Origin: Coriobacteriaceae bacterium
GTDB taxonomy: Bacteria; Actinomycetota; Coriobacteriia; Coriobacteriales; Coriobacteriaceae
DNA: 64,000 nucleotides
Assembly (NCBI GenBank): GCA_902362275.1
Contig: CABIWB010000001.1
Coordinates: 137,396 to 201,395, forward strand
Direction of reading: 5' to 3'
Below, piece after piece: positions 9,043 to 19,700 of the stretch; positions within the stretch are counted from its first letter, which is position 1; every line of letters starts with the position of its first letter. A program made the translations under genes and the position numbers. Under the pieces are notes generated by a model. It searched no databases. It saw nothing but the letters and a program-made list of their open reading frames with translations, and was not told the DNA's origin.

Positions 9043-10344
9043 ATGTTCTGCTCGCAGTGTGGCGCCCCCATGGGCGATAACGACAAGTTCTGCGGCGCGT
9101 GTGGTGCTCCTAATGCCGGTGCCGCTGGGCCTGCTCCCCAAGGACAGCCTCAGCCCCAGCAGTTTGTTCCGCAACCGCCCGTGGCGAATGCGCCAAAGGG
9201 CTGTGTGGCTCAGGCGTTCCAAGATATGACCAAGACTCCGGGTGTGCTTCAGCGTGTATGCCAAATCGCGTTTTTGCCGGCGCTGATTTGCGTTGTGTCG
9301 CTGCTCGTGTTGTTTATTCCCGTTATTGGCGGCATTGCGGCTGCCATCGGCTTTTTGGCAGCTTGCATTGCGAGCGTGTGCGGTTCCGGCTTTGGTATCG
9401 AGTGGGGCCGTGATCTTTCGCTCAAGGTCGATGACGGCATGGACCGTCCACTCATGCGTTCCACGTCGTTTGGTCTCGGAGTCTTTTCGAGCGTTATTTC
9501 GGTCGTGCTCGAGGTTATCGCTGCCATTCCCGTTATCGGTGTAGTGCTTTCGCTGGTGGAGAGCGTGGTAATTGGCGCCGCGGGATCGTATTCTTATTAC
9601 GGCTCTTATGCGCTCGCGGCTGCGCTGTTTGGCTCGCTTGGCCTGCTTGTCCTGGCTATGATTGCCACGGCGGTCTTGGGGGTCTTCTTTAAGATGTTTG
9701 CCGACATCGCCGTGATGCACTTTGCGGTGACCGGTCGTGTGGAGAGCGCGTTTTCGCTTGATAAGGTCTGGGCGGCCTTTAAGAACAATAAGACCAAGCT
9801 GTTCTGCGCTTCGTTCCTCCCCGAGTTTTTGACGGGTCTGGTCGCTAACGTTGTCACATGGATCCTGACGCTCGTCTTTGGCACCATTGCCTCTGTCGGT
9901 ATGTATAGCTACTACTACCGTCCTGCGGCTATTGAGGCGCTTGTTACCGGCGGTGGCATTACGCTCGTATTGTTCTTGGTGCTGACGGCGTTTGTCACGG
10001 TATTTCTCGCGGTCTTTGGCAAGATGCTCAAGCACCGTGCCGTTGGCTATTGGGTTGCACGCTATGCAAGCGAATGGGCCGATGAGGATAAGGACGACGT
10101 TCTGACTTTTGTATTGCCCTTCGAGAAGAAGTCCACTTCTTCGGGTTACAGCGCTTCGGATGCTTCGCCGGCACCTGCACCTGCACCCGAGCCCGCGCCC
10201 GAGTCTGAGACGGCGCCCGAGCCTGAGACGGCATCTGAGCCCGAGCCTGAGCCGACACCTGCACCTGAGCCTGAGCCGGCACCTGCACCTGAGCCTGAGC
10301 CGGCTTCCGAGTCAAGCTCCGACGAGGATCCTCAGGACGAGTAG
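9043..10344 (+). CDS. Zinc-ribbon membrane protein, DUF4013-like, with Pro/Glu-rich tail
   Basis: A 433-residue protein. A zinc ribbon opens it (Cys3, Cys6, Cys17, Cys20), then a Gly/Pro/Gln linker, then about six hydrophobic segments (residues 75-340) that recall DUF4013-type proteins. The last 75 residues are low-complexity Pro-Glu-Ala repeats of the form PEPEPAPAPEPEPA, acidic and probably extended. The ATG at 9043, immediately before the zinc ribbon, is chosen over an ATG at 8971. The substrate or partner is unknown. It ends at a hairpin shared with the convergent peptidase gene. Confidence 0.7.
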   Translation: MFCSQCGAPMGDNDKFCGACGAPNAGAAGPAPQGQPQPQQFVPQPPVANAPKGCVAQAFQDMTKTPGVLQRVCQIAFLPALICVVSLLVLFIPVIGGIAAAIGFLAACIASVCGSGFGIEWGRDLSLKVDDGMDRPLMRSTSFGLGVFSSVISVVLEVIAAIPVIGVVLSLVESVVIGAAGSYSYYGSYALAAALFGSLGLLVLAMIATAVLGVFFKMFADIAVMHFAVTGRVESAFSLDKVWAAFKNNKTKLFCASFLPEFLTGLVANVVTWILTLVFGTIASVGMYSYYYRPAAIEALVTGGGITLVLFLVLTAFVTVFLAVFGKMLKHRAVGYWVARYASEWADEDKDDVLTFVLPFEKKSTSSGYSASDASPAPAPAPEPAPESETAPEPETASEPEPEPTPAPEPEPAPAPEPEPASESSSDEDPQDE

Positions 10345-10358
10345 CCATGCCGCCTGCC

Positions 10359-10380
10359 ATTTGGGGACGGGGTAGAAATA
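10359..10380 (-). repeat. Dispersed GTCCC(C)AAAT repeat (family A), inverted
   Basis: On the reverse strand it reads tatttctaccccgtccccaaatg, matching the family A pattern with one extra C. It lies 15 nt after the stop of the zinc-ribbon gene. Confidence 0.45.
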
Positions 10381-10394
10381 ACGCTTGACAAATG

Positions 10395-10430
10395 AGCGGG
10401 GGAGGACGTGCCGAAACGTCCGCCCCCGCT
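10395..10430. terminator. Bidirectional terminator-like hairpin between convergent genes
   Basis: Arms 10395-10409 and 10416-10430 pair over 15 bp with one mismatch and a 6-nt loop. Only short T runs flank it. It separates the forward zinc-ribbon gene from the reverse M20 amidohydrolase. Confidence 0.65.
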
Positions 10431-10475
10431 TTGACATCGCGATGTGGTTATGACTGCGAGATGGCAACGAATCGA

Positions 10476-11939
10476 CTACTCGTTGTGCTTCTCCTCGTGA
10501 CGAGCAGCGGCGCGAGCTTCGTGGATGCCCTTGATCGCGGCATGACGAGCCGTGTGGGCATCATGGATGGCGTCGCGGGCCTCGGCGGCCGTGGCCTTGG
10601 CAGAGCGCAGTTTGGCTGCCAGGTCGGGATTGGTCTCGGCGACCGCGGCAATCGTGGGGCCGTCGAGCTCCTCTTGCGTGGGCTCGGCCAAAAAGTCGAT
10701 GGCATACTGGGCGGCTACCATGGAACCCTTAGCCAGTACCGACTCGTCAATCTTGTAGAAGCAAGAATGTTGGGCGTACGTGGCGCCAATCTGGGGGTTG
10801 CGCGTGCCAACAAAGGCGAGCACGCCCGGTACGCGGCGCAGATACTCCGAGAAGTCCTCACCCGAAAGCGTGCCACGGTAATGGCCTTCGCCGGCCGCAC
10901 CCAGGCACTTGACCACGGCCTGACGACAACGCTCGCTCGAGGCGGCGTCGTTTTCGACCTTATAGTTGGCGATGGTGTAGTCGGTAAGTTCGGCCTCGGC
11001 GCCTAGGGCCGCCGCAGTGTGCTCTACGATGCGGCGCATGAGCTCGGGCATTTCCTCGTGCGTCGAATCGCCATAGGTACGCACCGTGCCGGCGAGGTAG
11101 GCGGTGCCGGCGATGACGTTGCGTGCGGTGCCGCCGTGCAGCTCGCCGACAGTGATGACAGCAGGCTCGTAGGGGCTGATTTCGCGTGAGACGATGGTCT
11201 GCAGGGCGTTGACAATCTCTGCCGCCACCATAACGGCGTCGTGGCCGCGCTGGGGCATGGCGCCGTGGCATGAGGTACCGCGAACGTCGATGCGGAACCA
11301 GTCGGTATTGGCCATGCGCGGGCCGGGCTCGCAGCTCACGGTGCCGGCATCGACCTCGCTCCAAATGTGCGCGGCGTAGGCGCCGTCGACGCCGTCGAGC
11401 ACACCCGTGCCGATCATGAGTTTGGCGCCCTGGCCGTTTTCCTCGCTGGGCTGGAAGACGATGCGGATCTCGCCGTGGATGTCGTCGGTCATGTGGCGCA
11501 GGATTTGCAGCGTGCCGAGCATCATGGCGATGTGGCAGTCGTGGCCGCAGGCGTGCATGCAACCCTCATTGACGCTGGCGAACTCCTCGCCGGTCTGCTC
11601 GGTGACGGGCAGGGCGTCGATATCGGCGCGCAGCAGGATACGGCGGCGCGGTGTGCCGTCCTCGCGATAGGCGTCGGGCGCGGTGCCGCGAAGCGTTGCC
11701 ACCAAGCCTGTCTTGAGCGGACGCTCGTAGGGGATATTCATGGCGTCGAGCTGGTTGGCGATGTCGGAGGTTGTGCGCTCCTCGGCAAGGCTTAGCTCCG
11801 GGTGCTTATGGAAGTGCCGGCGCTGCTTGATGATATAGGGCTCAAACTCGGCGGCGATATCTCGGATGGCCACGGTGACCTCGTCTGCCGCGCGAACCTC
11901 GGTTGCCGCCATAATCTGCTGTGCCTTGGTCTTCGTCAT
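10476..11939 (-). CDS. M20 family amidohydrolase/peptidase (N-acyl amino acid hydrolase type)
   Basis: A 487-residue metal-dependent amidohydrolase of the M20D group, which removes acyl groups from amino acids or cleaves small amide substrates. Landmarks are RRHFHKHPELSLAEERT, LRADIDALPVTEQTG, ACGHDCH (metal ligand region), FQPSEENGQGAK and a late GEDFSEYL block. The last 75 residues are an extra Ala/His/Lys-rich probable coiled coil not found in typical 390-residue members. The ATG at 11939 has AAGGAG upstream; the open frame runs much further 5' without a sensible start. It diverges from the next gene, another amidohydrolase. Confidence 0.88.
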   Translation of the reverse strand: MTKTKAQQIMAATEVRAADEVTVAIRDIAAEFEPYIIKQRRHFHKHPELSLAEERTTSDIANQLDAMNIPYERPLKTGLVATLRGTAPDAYREDGTPRRRILLRADIDALPVTEQTGEEFASVNEGCMHACGHDCHIAMMLGTLQILRHMTDDIHGEIRIVFQPSEENGQGAKLMIGTGVLDGVDGAYAAHIWSEVDAGTVSCEPGPRMANTDWFRIDVRGTSCHGAMPQRGHDAVMVAAEIVNALQTIVSREISPYEPAVITVGELHGGTARNVIAGTAYLAGTVRTYGDSTHEEMPELMRRIVEHTAAALGAEAELTDYTIANYKVENDAASSERCRQAVVKCLGAAGEGHYRGTLSGEDFSEYLRRVPGVLAFVGTRNPQIGATYAQHSCFYKIDESVLAKGSMVAAQYAIDFLAEPTQEELDGPTIAAVAETNPDLAAKLRSAKATAAEARDAIHDAHTARHAAIKGIHEARAAARHEEKHNE

Positions 11940-12107
11940 GGTCGATTTGCTCCTTGCTGGGTTGATCGCAAAATCGTACAGGCTCTCTCCAGTATGCCAC
12001 CTGCCGCTAGGGCTGGTAAAGTTGCCGTTTGCCGCTTGGGGTTTTGTTACAAGGGCGGGGGAGTACACTCGGGGGTGTTGAATTTCCTGCCAGAGATGGG
12101 GATGCCC

Positions 12108-13745
12108 ATGCAGCATATCGATCGGATTATCCGCTCCAAGAACGTCTTTACCGCGCAAGACGTCATTGATACCGCCCGCGAGCTGGCGATTGCCATCGCA
12201 GGCGACCGTATCGTCGCAGTCGGTGCGCCCGATGACGTGATCGCCGCCGCTCCTGCCGCCACGTCGGTTATCGACTACGGCGAGCAGTTTGTCTGCCCCG
12301 GTTTCCATGACGCTCATCTGCACTTCTTCCATACCTCGGTCGGTTCCTCGCCGTACATGCTCATGGATATGGGCACGTCCGAGGCGGCGCTGGTGCAACA
12401 TGCGCTCGAGTTTTCCAAGGACCTGCCCGATGACGCCTGGGTCGTGACCCAGGGCTGGCGCGATTACCGCTGGGATCCGCCCGAGCACCCTACCAAGGCC
12501 TCCGTCGACGCCGCCTTCCCCGATCGCCCCTGTGTTATGTATTCGGGCGACGGGCACACGCTTTGGCTCAACAGCCGTGCACTCGAGGCGCTCGGCGTCA
12601 CACGCGACAGCGAGCCTCCAGCGGGCGGCAGCTACGACAAGGATGCAAACGGCGAGCTCACGGGCATTGCTCACGAGGCGGCTGCCATGCAGCTGCTACC
12701 GCGCTGCCTTGAGTGGCTGGGGGAGGATCGCATTGCAAGCGCTTACGCCGATCAAATGAGGCGTATGGCCGAGCAGGGCATCACCTCAATCTGCGATATG
12801 TCGCTCATGCCCATGCCGGGCTGCGATTTTATCCGCGACGACGTCTACGACAAGCTGCAGGCAGCCGGCAAACTGGGCATCCGAGCCCATCTATTCCCCA
12901 CACTGCTGGATGACCAATCGCGCTTGGAAGAACTCCAGACCCGCTACGCGAACAACGCGCTGCTCTCGGCGCCTGGTTTTAAGCAGTTCTTCGATGGCGT
13001 GTCGAGCGAACACACGGCATATCTCACCGAGCCGTATACCAATCCGCGCTTCCCGGGTGACCGGGGCCGTCTGACGGTTCCTGTCGAGCGCATGCGCAAG
13101 TTGGTTCTGGCGGCAGCCGAGCGTGGCCACACCGTGCGCATTCACGTTATCGGCGACGGTGCGATTCATGCTGCGCTCGATATCTTTGAGGAGGCGGCAG
13201 AGCTCTACGGTCTGCCCCAGCACGGCCATAATACGCTTGAGCATCTGGAGAATCTCTTGCCCCAGGACATCGACCGCCTGCACAAGCTCAACGTCGTTGC
13301 CTCGAGCCAGCCTTGCCACATCACGCTCGACCCGGGTGGCCCGGAGCGCGATCTGGGCTTGGAGCGCAGCCGCATCATGTGGCCGTTTGCGACCTATAAG
13401 CAGCGCGGCATCCGCCAAGCTTTCGGTACCGATAGCCCCATTACAGCCGTTACCAGCATGAACGTGCTCTACACGGCCATCACGCGCCAAGACCCTCGCA
13501 GCCACTGGCCTGAGGGCGGCTGGCTCCCCAGCGAGCGCATCGACGCGGCTACAGCTCTGCGCAACTACACCCTGGGCAGCGCCTACGCGGCAGGCGACGA
13601 GCGAAACCTCGGCAGCCTGGAGCCCGGCAAATACGCCGATCTGGTAGTCCTGGATCAAAACCCGCTCACCATCGACCCACACGAGCTCCAGGCTACCAAG
13701 GTTCAGGCCACCTACCTGGCGGGTAACTTAATCTACGAGCGCTAA
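12108..13745 (+). CDS. Amidohydrolase family protein, YtcJ-like
   Basis: A 545-residue member of the amidohydrolase superfamily, YtcJ/Amidohydro_3 group. The N-terminal sandwich domain (VFTAQDV...AIAGDRIVAVG) leads to the metal-binding DAHLHFFH motif. Later landmarks are RIHVIGDGAIHAALD, SSQPCHITLD, GTDSPI and the C-terminal LEPGKYADLVVLD. The natural substrate is unknown for most members. Three in-frame ATGs (12096, 12102, 12108) are clustered; 12108 is chosen because family alignments begin near HIDRII, but the earlier ones are possible. It is divergent from the M20 gene over a 168-nt gap. Confidence 0.82.
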   Translation: MQHIDRIIRSKNVFTAQDVIDTARELAIAIAGDRIVAVGAPDDVIAAAPAATSVIDYGEQFVCPGFHDAHLHFFHTSVGSSPYMLMDMGTSEAALVQHALEFSKDLPDDAWVVTQGWRDYRWDPPEHPTKASVDAAFPDRPCVMYSGDGHTLWLNSRALEALGVTRDSEPPAGGSYDKDANGELTGIAHEAAAMQLLPRCLEWLGEDRIASAYADQMRRMAEQGITSICDMSLMPMPGCDFIRDDVYDKLQAAGKLGIRAHLFPTLLDDQSRLEELQTRYANNALLSAPGFKQFFDGVSSEHTAYLTEPYTNPRFPGDRGRLTVPVERMRKLVLAAAERGHTVRIHVIGDGAIHAALDIFEEAAELYGLPQHGHNTLEHLENLLPQDIDRLHKLNVVASSQPCHITLDPGGPERDLGLERSRIMWPFATYKQRGIRQAFGTDSPITAVTSMNVLYTAITRQDPRSHWPEGGWLPSERIDAATALRNYTLGSAYAAGDERNLGSLEPGKYADLVVLDQNPLTIDPHELQATKVQATYLAGNLIYER

Positions 13746-13811
13746 CCCCATCCGCATCGCCATTTTGCTGCACTGACTTTTCTGAATGCCGGGCCCGATA
13801 ACGTTGACTCA

Positions 13812-13956
13812 GCTCCCGTGTGGCGCCGGAGGGGCGAGATATAAGGTTTATCGCGAGTTCCGCACGAGCCGAAGGCCACTTAATGTAGCCTTCGTGCGAG
13901 CAGGACTGCCCGAGTAGGAAACCTTATATCTCGCCCCTCCGGCGCCACACGGGAGC
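13812..13956. repeat. 145-bp element with perfect 38-bp terminal inverted repeats
   Basis: Arms 13812-13849 and 13919-13956 are perfect reverse complements. The 69-nt interior has its own inverted repeat (cgcacga...aggc against gccttcgtgcg with a bulge). It contains no coding frame and lies in the 380-nt gap before groES. The structure resembles a MITE-like or REP-like element more than a simple terminator, as it has no T run. Confidence 0.8.
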
Positions 13957-14125
13957 CGCGCACAAGTTATCCCCCGGGATTCAGAAAATCTAAGTGCCAA
14001 AAAATAAGATTTTTTGACTCCGTGTTGTATAACCCGCCATTCGTGGGTACCATTCAACGCGTACGCAAACAAAAAGGGTTAACCCGCGCGGCATGACCGC
14101 GCGGCCCACAAAGGAGGAAACAAGC

Positions 14126-14419
14126 ATGTCGTCTTTGAAGCCGCTTGCAGATCGCGTCCTGGTCAAGCCCGACGAGGCCGAGCAGAAGACCGCCTCTGGT
14201 CTGTACATCGCCAGCAACGCTCAGGAGAAGCCGCAGCGCGGCACCATCGTTGCCGTTGGCGCCGGCAAGGTCAACGACAAGGGCGAGCGCATCCCCATGG
14301 ACGTCAAGGTTGGCGACGTTGTCATCTACGGTAAGTTTGGTGGCAACGAGGTCAAGGTCGACGGCGAGAAGTATCTGCTGATGCGCGCCGACGACATCTA
14401 CGCCGTCGTCGAGGCCTAG
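14126..14419 (+). CDS. groES: Co-chaperonin GroES
   Basis: A 97-residue GroES that caps the GroEL chamber during protein folding. The N-terminal LKPLADRVLVKPDEAEQKT and the mobile loop TASGLYIASNAQEKPQ are diagnostic. The ATG at 14126 is chosen because AAAGGAGGAAAC lies just upstream; an earlier in-frame ATG at 14093 adds residues not present in the family. It is followed 97 nt later by groEL. No CIRCE element was found upstream, so heat-shock control is not of the simple HrcA type visible here. Confidence 0.97.
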   Translation: MSSLKPLADRVLVKPDEAEQKTASGLYIASNAQEKPQRGTIVAVGAGKVNDKGERIPMDVKVGDVVIYGKFGGNEVKVDGEKYLLMRADDIYAVVEA

Positions 14420-14437
14420 TCTCGTCGGAATCTCTGA

Positions 14438-16153
<1,716 letters not shown>

Positions 16154-16231
16154 GGCCGACAAGGTCTAGAACTCCCACCGGGAATCCGGGGGCGTGACGG
16201 GGGCTTCTCTCCGGAACGTCCTCGGATAGAT

Positions 16232-16278
16232 TAGGGCCCCTTGTCCTGCTCCTTTGGAGCCGCGGACAAGGGGCCCTA
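16232..16278 (+). terminator. Strong terminator after groEL
   Basis: Perfect 15-bp arms at 16232-16246 and 16264-16278, rich in GC, followed by TTTG. Confidence 0.85.
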
Positions 16279-16315
16279 TTTGTGCTGAATTATTGTTCAG
16301 CTATTTCGGGATCTC

Positions 16316-16630
16316 TCATTTGTTCGACTTTAATCGACTGTCTGCTCTATTGAGTGGCGGGCTCGTCTCGATTCGCGTCTTGCAAGTTCTTGGGTAGACG
16401 GCTTGCTCGAGGATTAAGTAAGGGACCGTCCCGCGGGACGGTCCCTTACAGAAGATTCTGTATAGGGAGCGGTCGTCGTATTCTAGCGCCATCTTTCGTT
16501 TAGCGAATATGTGTCGCAGGGCATAGGCATGACATTCCGATGCGCGCTTTTCGGGTGAAGTGTCTCCCCATAGCCTGCGCGCTCGTTTCAGGAAGAAATT
16601 TCCATCGATTAGGACAGCGGTTCCTGTCAT
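16316..16630 (-). pseudogene. Truncated NYN-domain protein gene
   Basis: The first 65 residues (MTGTAVLIDGNFFLKRARRL...) match the start of NYN/LabA-like nuclease-fold proteins, with the conserved I-D-G-N metal-site segment. The ATG at 16630 follows AGGAG. After YRIFCK the family sequence stops, exactly where a 32-bp perfect palindrome (16418-16449) begins. The remaining 40 or so residues look random. Intact members are usually over 200 residues, so this is most likely a gene broken at the repeat. Confidence 0.6.
16418..16449. repeat. Perfect 32-bp palindrome with GGGACCGTCCC arms
   Basis: The two 16-nt halves, gtaagggaccgtcccg and its exact reverse complement, abut with no spacer. It sits inside the truncated NYN frame and shares the GGGAC word with the other repeats of the window. 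Confidence 0.8.
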
Positions 16631-16639
16631 GATATCTCC

Positions 16640-16978
16640 TGCTACATGAATTGACCCCCGAGCTGTGGTACTCCGGCTAAAGATTGGAGCCACTGTCGGA
16701 GGTCTTCAAAAAACGGAGGACAGGGAGATGGCAGAAAACCTAATTTCTCTGTCTGGCTTGAGTCTACATCCATTGACTCAGCAATTTGTGGTGGAATTCG
16801 GGTTAGATTGTGGAATCGCGCCCTTTGCACTTCGGGGAATTCTGTGTTGACTGCCTTTCTTGATCTTTCGTACTTGCCTGCGATCAGTTGTTAGCGTGCT
16901 GCAGCATCGTTGTTGCGCCGCTCTATCCCGGGCGTATCTATAGAGCGTTTCCCCCACCACAAATTACCCTTGGCATAC
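16640..16978. other. Intergenic region, no supported gene
   Basis: About 340 nt upstream of the riboflavin operon promoter and of the truncated NYN gene. Short open frames occur on both strands, but none has a ribosome site or a recognisable protein. Nothing else was seen. Confidence 0.5.
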
Positions 16979-17006
16979 TTGCGTGAAAGCCTGCTGGTGC
17001 TACACT
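16979..17006 (+). promoter_or_regulatory. Candidate sigma-70-type promoter of the ribU operon
   Basis: TTGCGT (16979-16984) and TACACT (17001-17006) are 16 nt apart. The implied start site is a few bases before the FMN riboswitch, as expected. Confidence 0.5.
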
Positions 17007-17015
17007 TGCAATTGC

Positions 17016-17200
17016 TGTTTCAGGGCGGGGTGGAATTCCCCACTGGCGGTAAATCGGGCGGTGCCAAAGGGGCGCCGTGGCGCAGGTAAAGTGCCTGCGA
17101 TCGAGCCGATGAGTCCGCGACCCGTGGGTGCGTTGGTTCGCATGCCGGCTGAACTGGTGAGATCCCAGTACCAACGGTTAGAGTCCGGATGAAAGAGGCA
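17016..17200 (+). ncRNA. FMN riboswitch (RFN element)
   Basis: The conserved RFN blocks appear in order: CAGGGCGGGGTGGAATTCCC, CACTGGCGGTAA, AGTCCGCGACCC, GAACTGGTGAGATCCCAGTA, CCAACGGTTAGAGTCCGGAT and the closing GAAAGAGG. RFN elements bind flavin mononucleotide and switch off flavin genes. The closing helix uses GAAAGAGGCAG, which overlaps the ribosome site of ribU (start 17210). Translational control is therefore likely, and no separate terminator was seen. Confidence 0.95.
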
Positions 17201-17209
17201 GGTGATCTT

Positions 17210-17803
17210 ATGTCTGAACAGTCGCAGCATATCCATTTTGAGAACACGAATAGGTGGAGCACCAAACAGCTCGTTACCATGGCGTTGATGTGCGCCTTGG
17301 GAGCACTGTTTATGTATGTGCAGCTGCCCATCCTCCCCTCGGCGCCGTTTTTGACGTATGACCCGTCGCTGGTGCCGGCGATGGTGTGTGGATTTGCGTA
17401 TGGCCCTGGTGCCGGCACCGCTGTTGCCGCTATGGCGATCGTTATCCATGCGCTTACCACGGGCGATTGGGTCGGTGTGCTTATGAATTTGGTTGCCACG
17501 CTGGGCTATATCCTGCCTGCGGCTATCGTCTATCAGAAGATGCGCACCTACAGGGGTGCCGTGATTGGCCTGACGTTGGGCGTTATTGCCGCTACGGTGC
17601 TTTCTATGGTCGCGAATCTGACCATTGGCGTTTGGTTCTGGTATGGCTCGGCCGACGTGATTTTGCCGCTCATGATTCCCGCCGTGTTGCCGTTCAACCT
17701 TATCAAGACCGTGCTTAACTCGGTGTTGACGCTTGCGGTGTACAAGGCGGTCTCCAACCTCATCACGCCTAAAAAGACCAGGTCAAAGGCCGCGCATGAT
17801 TGA
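17210..17803 (+). CDS. ribU: ECF transporter riboflavin-binding S component RibU
   Basis: A 197-residue membrane protein with five or six hydrophobic helices. It matches the RibU group of ECF substrate-binding subunits (STKQLVTMALMCALGALFMYV at the start, SAPFLTYDPSLVPAMVCGFAYGPG in the middle). The FMN riboswitch directly upstream supports riboflavin as substrate. The ATG at 17210 is chosen because the alternative start at 17189 lies inside the riboswitch closing helix. It overlaps the ATPase gene by 8 nt, so uptake and energising subunits are made together. Confidence 0.93.
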   Translation: MSEQSQHIHFENTNRWSTKQLVTMALMCALGALFMYVQLPILPSAPFLTYDPSLVPAMVCGFAYGPGAGTAVAAMAIVIHALTTGDWVGVLMNLVATLGYILPAAIVYQKMRTYRGAVIGLTLGVIAATVLSMVANLTIGVWFWYGSADVILPLMIPAVLPFNLIKTVLNSVLTLAVYKAVSNLITPKKTRSKAAHD

Positions 17804-19700
17804 GTGTCGGGGCGTTTCCTTTAGCTATGACGGTGCCGTACCGGCACTCGACGGCGTCGATCTGAACATCGAGGACGGGGAGTTTTTCTGCATCCTCGGT
17901 GGCAATGGGTCGGGCAAGTCGACGTTTGCCAAGCATCTGAATGTACTGTTGCAGCCCGATGCGGGCACGGTACGCATCAACGGCATGGATGCGTCCGACC
18001 CCGAGTTGGTCTACGACATTCGTTCGACCGCGGGCATGGTATTCCAGAATCCCGATGACCAGCTGGTGGCAACGCTTGTCGAAGATGACGTTGCGTTTGG
18101 TCCTGAAAACCTTGGCGTGCCATCGGCACAAATTGCGCAGTGTGTACGCGAGGCGCTGAAGGGCGTGGGCCTGGTGGGCTTTGAGCGCCACGAGACCCAT
18201 GCACTTTCGGGTGGCCAAAAGCAGCGCGTGGCGCTTGCCGGTGTGCTCGCCATGGAACCGCGCGTGCTCATATTGGACGAGGCTTCTTCGATGCTCGATC
18301 CGCGCGGACGCAAGGGCCTTATGAAGGCCTGCCATGCGCTCCACGACCGCGGCATGACTATCGTGATGATTACGCACTTTATGGAAGAGGCTGCCGAGGC
18401 CGATCGTGTCGCGGTATTTCGGGCGGGGCGCGTTGCCATGCTCGGTACGCCCGAGGAAATCTTGACACGGGCGGACGAACTTGCGCAGCTCAACTTGGAT
18501 ATGCCGGCGTCGTGCTGCTTGGGCACGGCGCTTCGTGCGAAGGGCGTGCCCGTTCATGCGCAGGTGCGCGAGGCGGATATGGTCGCCGAGATTGCGCAGG
18601 TATATGCCGACCGGAGTGGGGAAGACACCGCAGGGCGGCCTTCTGCATCCGATTCTCGTGTGCTCGACAACGTCTCCTCTGCAACCGACGGGACAGCCGT
18701 GTCGGAGCCCGTCATCGAGATTTCGCACCTCTCGCATAGTTACTCGCTGAGTGCCCGCGAGCGCCGTCGATGGCGCAAGCGCTCGGCCACTGCGGGCAAA
18801 TCGAATAAACAGGCTCTCTGGGGAAACGACCCCAGCAGCCCGTGGGCGCTGCGCGATGTATCGCTGACGGTGCGTCGCGGCGAGTTCCTGGGCTTGGCAG
18901 GTCATACCGGTTCGGGTAAGTCGACGCTGGTCCAGCATCTCAACGGTTTGATTCGCCCCCAGGAGGGATTCGTTCACGCACTGGGGCTCGATCTGTCAAA
19001 CAAGAAAGACGCCGCCGCGGTTAAGGCCAAGGTCGGCGTGGTGTTTCAATATCCCGAGCGTCAGCTGTTTGCCGAGACCGTGGTACAGGACGTGGCGTTT
19101 GGTCCGCACAACCTTGGCTTGCCGCAGGCCGAGGTAGTCCGCCGCGTTGAGTCATCGCTCGCGCGCGTGGGCCTCGACTTGGCCACGGTGGGCGACAAGA
19201 GCCCCTTTGAGCTCTCGGGCGGGCAGCAGCGGCGCGTGGCGTTTGCCGGCGTGCTTGCTATGGAGCCCGAGGTCCTGGTACTCGATGAACCCATGGCGGG
19301 GCTCGATCCGGCGGCGCGCAGTGATTTCCTGGAGCTCATCGATCGACTTCACCATGGGGGCCTGACCGTCGTCATGGTCTCACACAGTATGGATGACCTT
19401 GCCAATTGCTGCGACCGTATTGTCGTGATGAACGAGGGCGCGGTGTTTGCCGAGGGCACGCCCGCTCAGGTTTTTGCGCATGCGGATGAGCTCAAGTCGA
19501 TCGGCTTGGGCGTACCTGCTGCTCAGCGCATGGCGTTGGCGCTCGCGGAGGCGGGCGTGCCGCTGCGTTGCGGCGGGCTCTATACGGTTGAGTCGCTGGG
19601 CGACGAGCTGGCAGATTTGCTGATCGGTCGCTCAGACGGTCCTTCTAACGTCGCGGACATTGCTAAATCCAAGACGGTCGCGCGAGAGGAGGGCTGCTAA
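17796..19700 (+). CDS. ECF transporter ATPase, fused EcfA-EcfA' (two ABC domains in one chain)
   Basis: A 634-residue protein with two complete ABC ATPase domains. Domain 1: Walker A GGNGSGKST at residues 35-43, signature LSGGQKQR near 138, Walker B VLILDEAS. Domain 2, from about residue 305: Walker A GHTGSGKST near 370, signature LSGGQQRR near 473, Walker B VLVLDEPM. In most bacteria these are separate EcfA1 and EcfA2 proteins; here they are joined by a linker of about 60 residues. The ATG at 17796 overlaps the ribU end, and the stop overlaps the ecfT start (TAATG). It powers riboflavin import and possibly serves other S components. Confidence 0.93.
   Translation: MIECRGVSFSYDGAVPALDGVDLNIEDGEFFCILGGNGSGKSTFAKHLNVLLQPDAGTVRINGMDASDPELVYDIRSTAGMVFQNPDDQLVATLVEDDVAFGPENLGVPSAQIAQCVREALKGVGLVGFERHETHALSGGQKQRVALAGVLAMEPRVLILDEASSMLDPRGRKGLMKACHALHDRGMTIVMITHFMEEAAEADRVAVFRAGRVAMLGTPEEILTRADELAQLNLDMPASCCLGTALRAKGVPVHAQVREADMVAEIAQVYADRSGEDTAGRPSASDSRVLDNVSSATDGTAVSEPVIEISHLSHSYSLSARERRRWRKRSATAGKSNKQALWGNDPSSPWALRDVSLTVRRGEFLGLAGHTGSGKSTLVQHLNGLIRPQEGFVHALGLDLSNKKDAAAVKAKVGVVFQYPERQLFAETVVQDVAFGPHNLGLPQAEVVRRVESSLARVGLDLATVGDKSPFELSGGQQRRVAFAGVLAMEPEVLVLDEPMAGLDPAARSDFLELIDRLHHGGLTVVMVSHSMDDLANCCDRIVVMNEGAVFAEGTPAQVFAHADELKSIGLGVPAAQRMALALAEAGVPLRCGGLYTVESLGDELADLLIGRSDGPSNVADIAKSKTVAREEGC

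Noticed and set aside
12108..13745. Cotranscription of the two neighbouring amidohydrolases
   Set aside because: They are divergent (reverse 10476-11939, forward 12108-13745), so they cannot share a transcript.
13957..14125. Expected CIRCE (HrcA) operator upstream of groES
   Set aside because: No TTAGCACTC-N9-GAGTGCTAA or close variant is present; only a short ccgcgcgg hairpin near the start.
16642..16850. Short open frames on both strands upstream of the truncated NYN gene
   Set aside because: No start signals and no recognisable protein; treated as intergenic.
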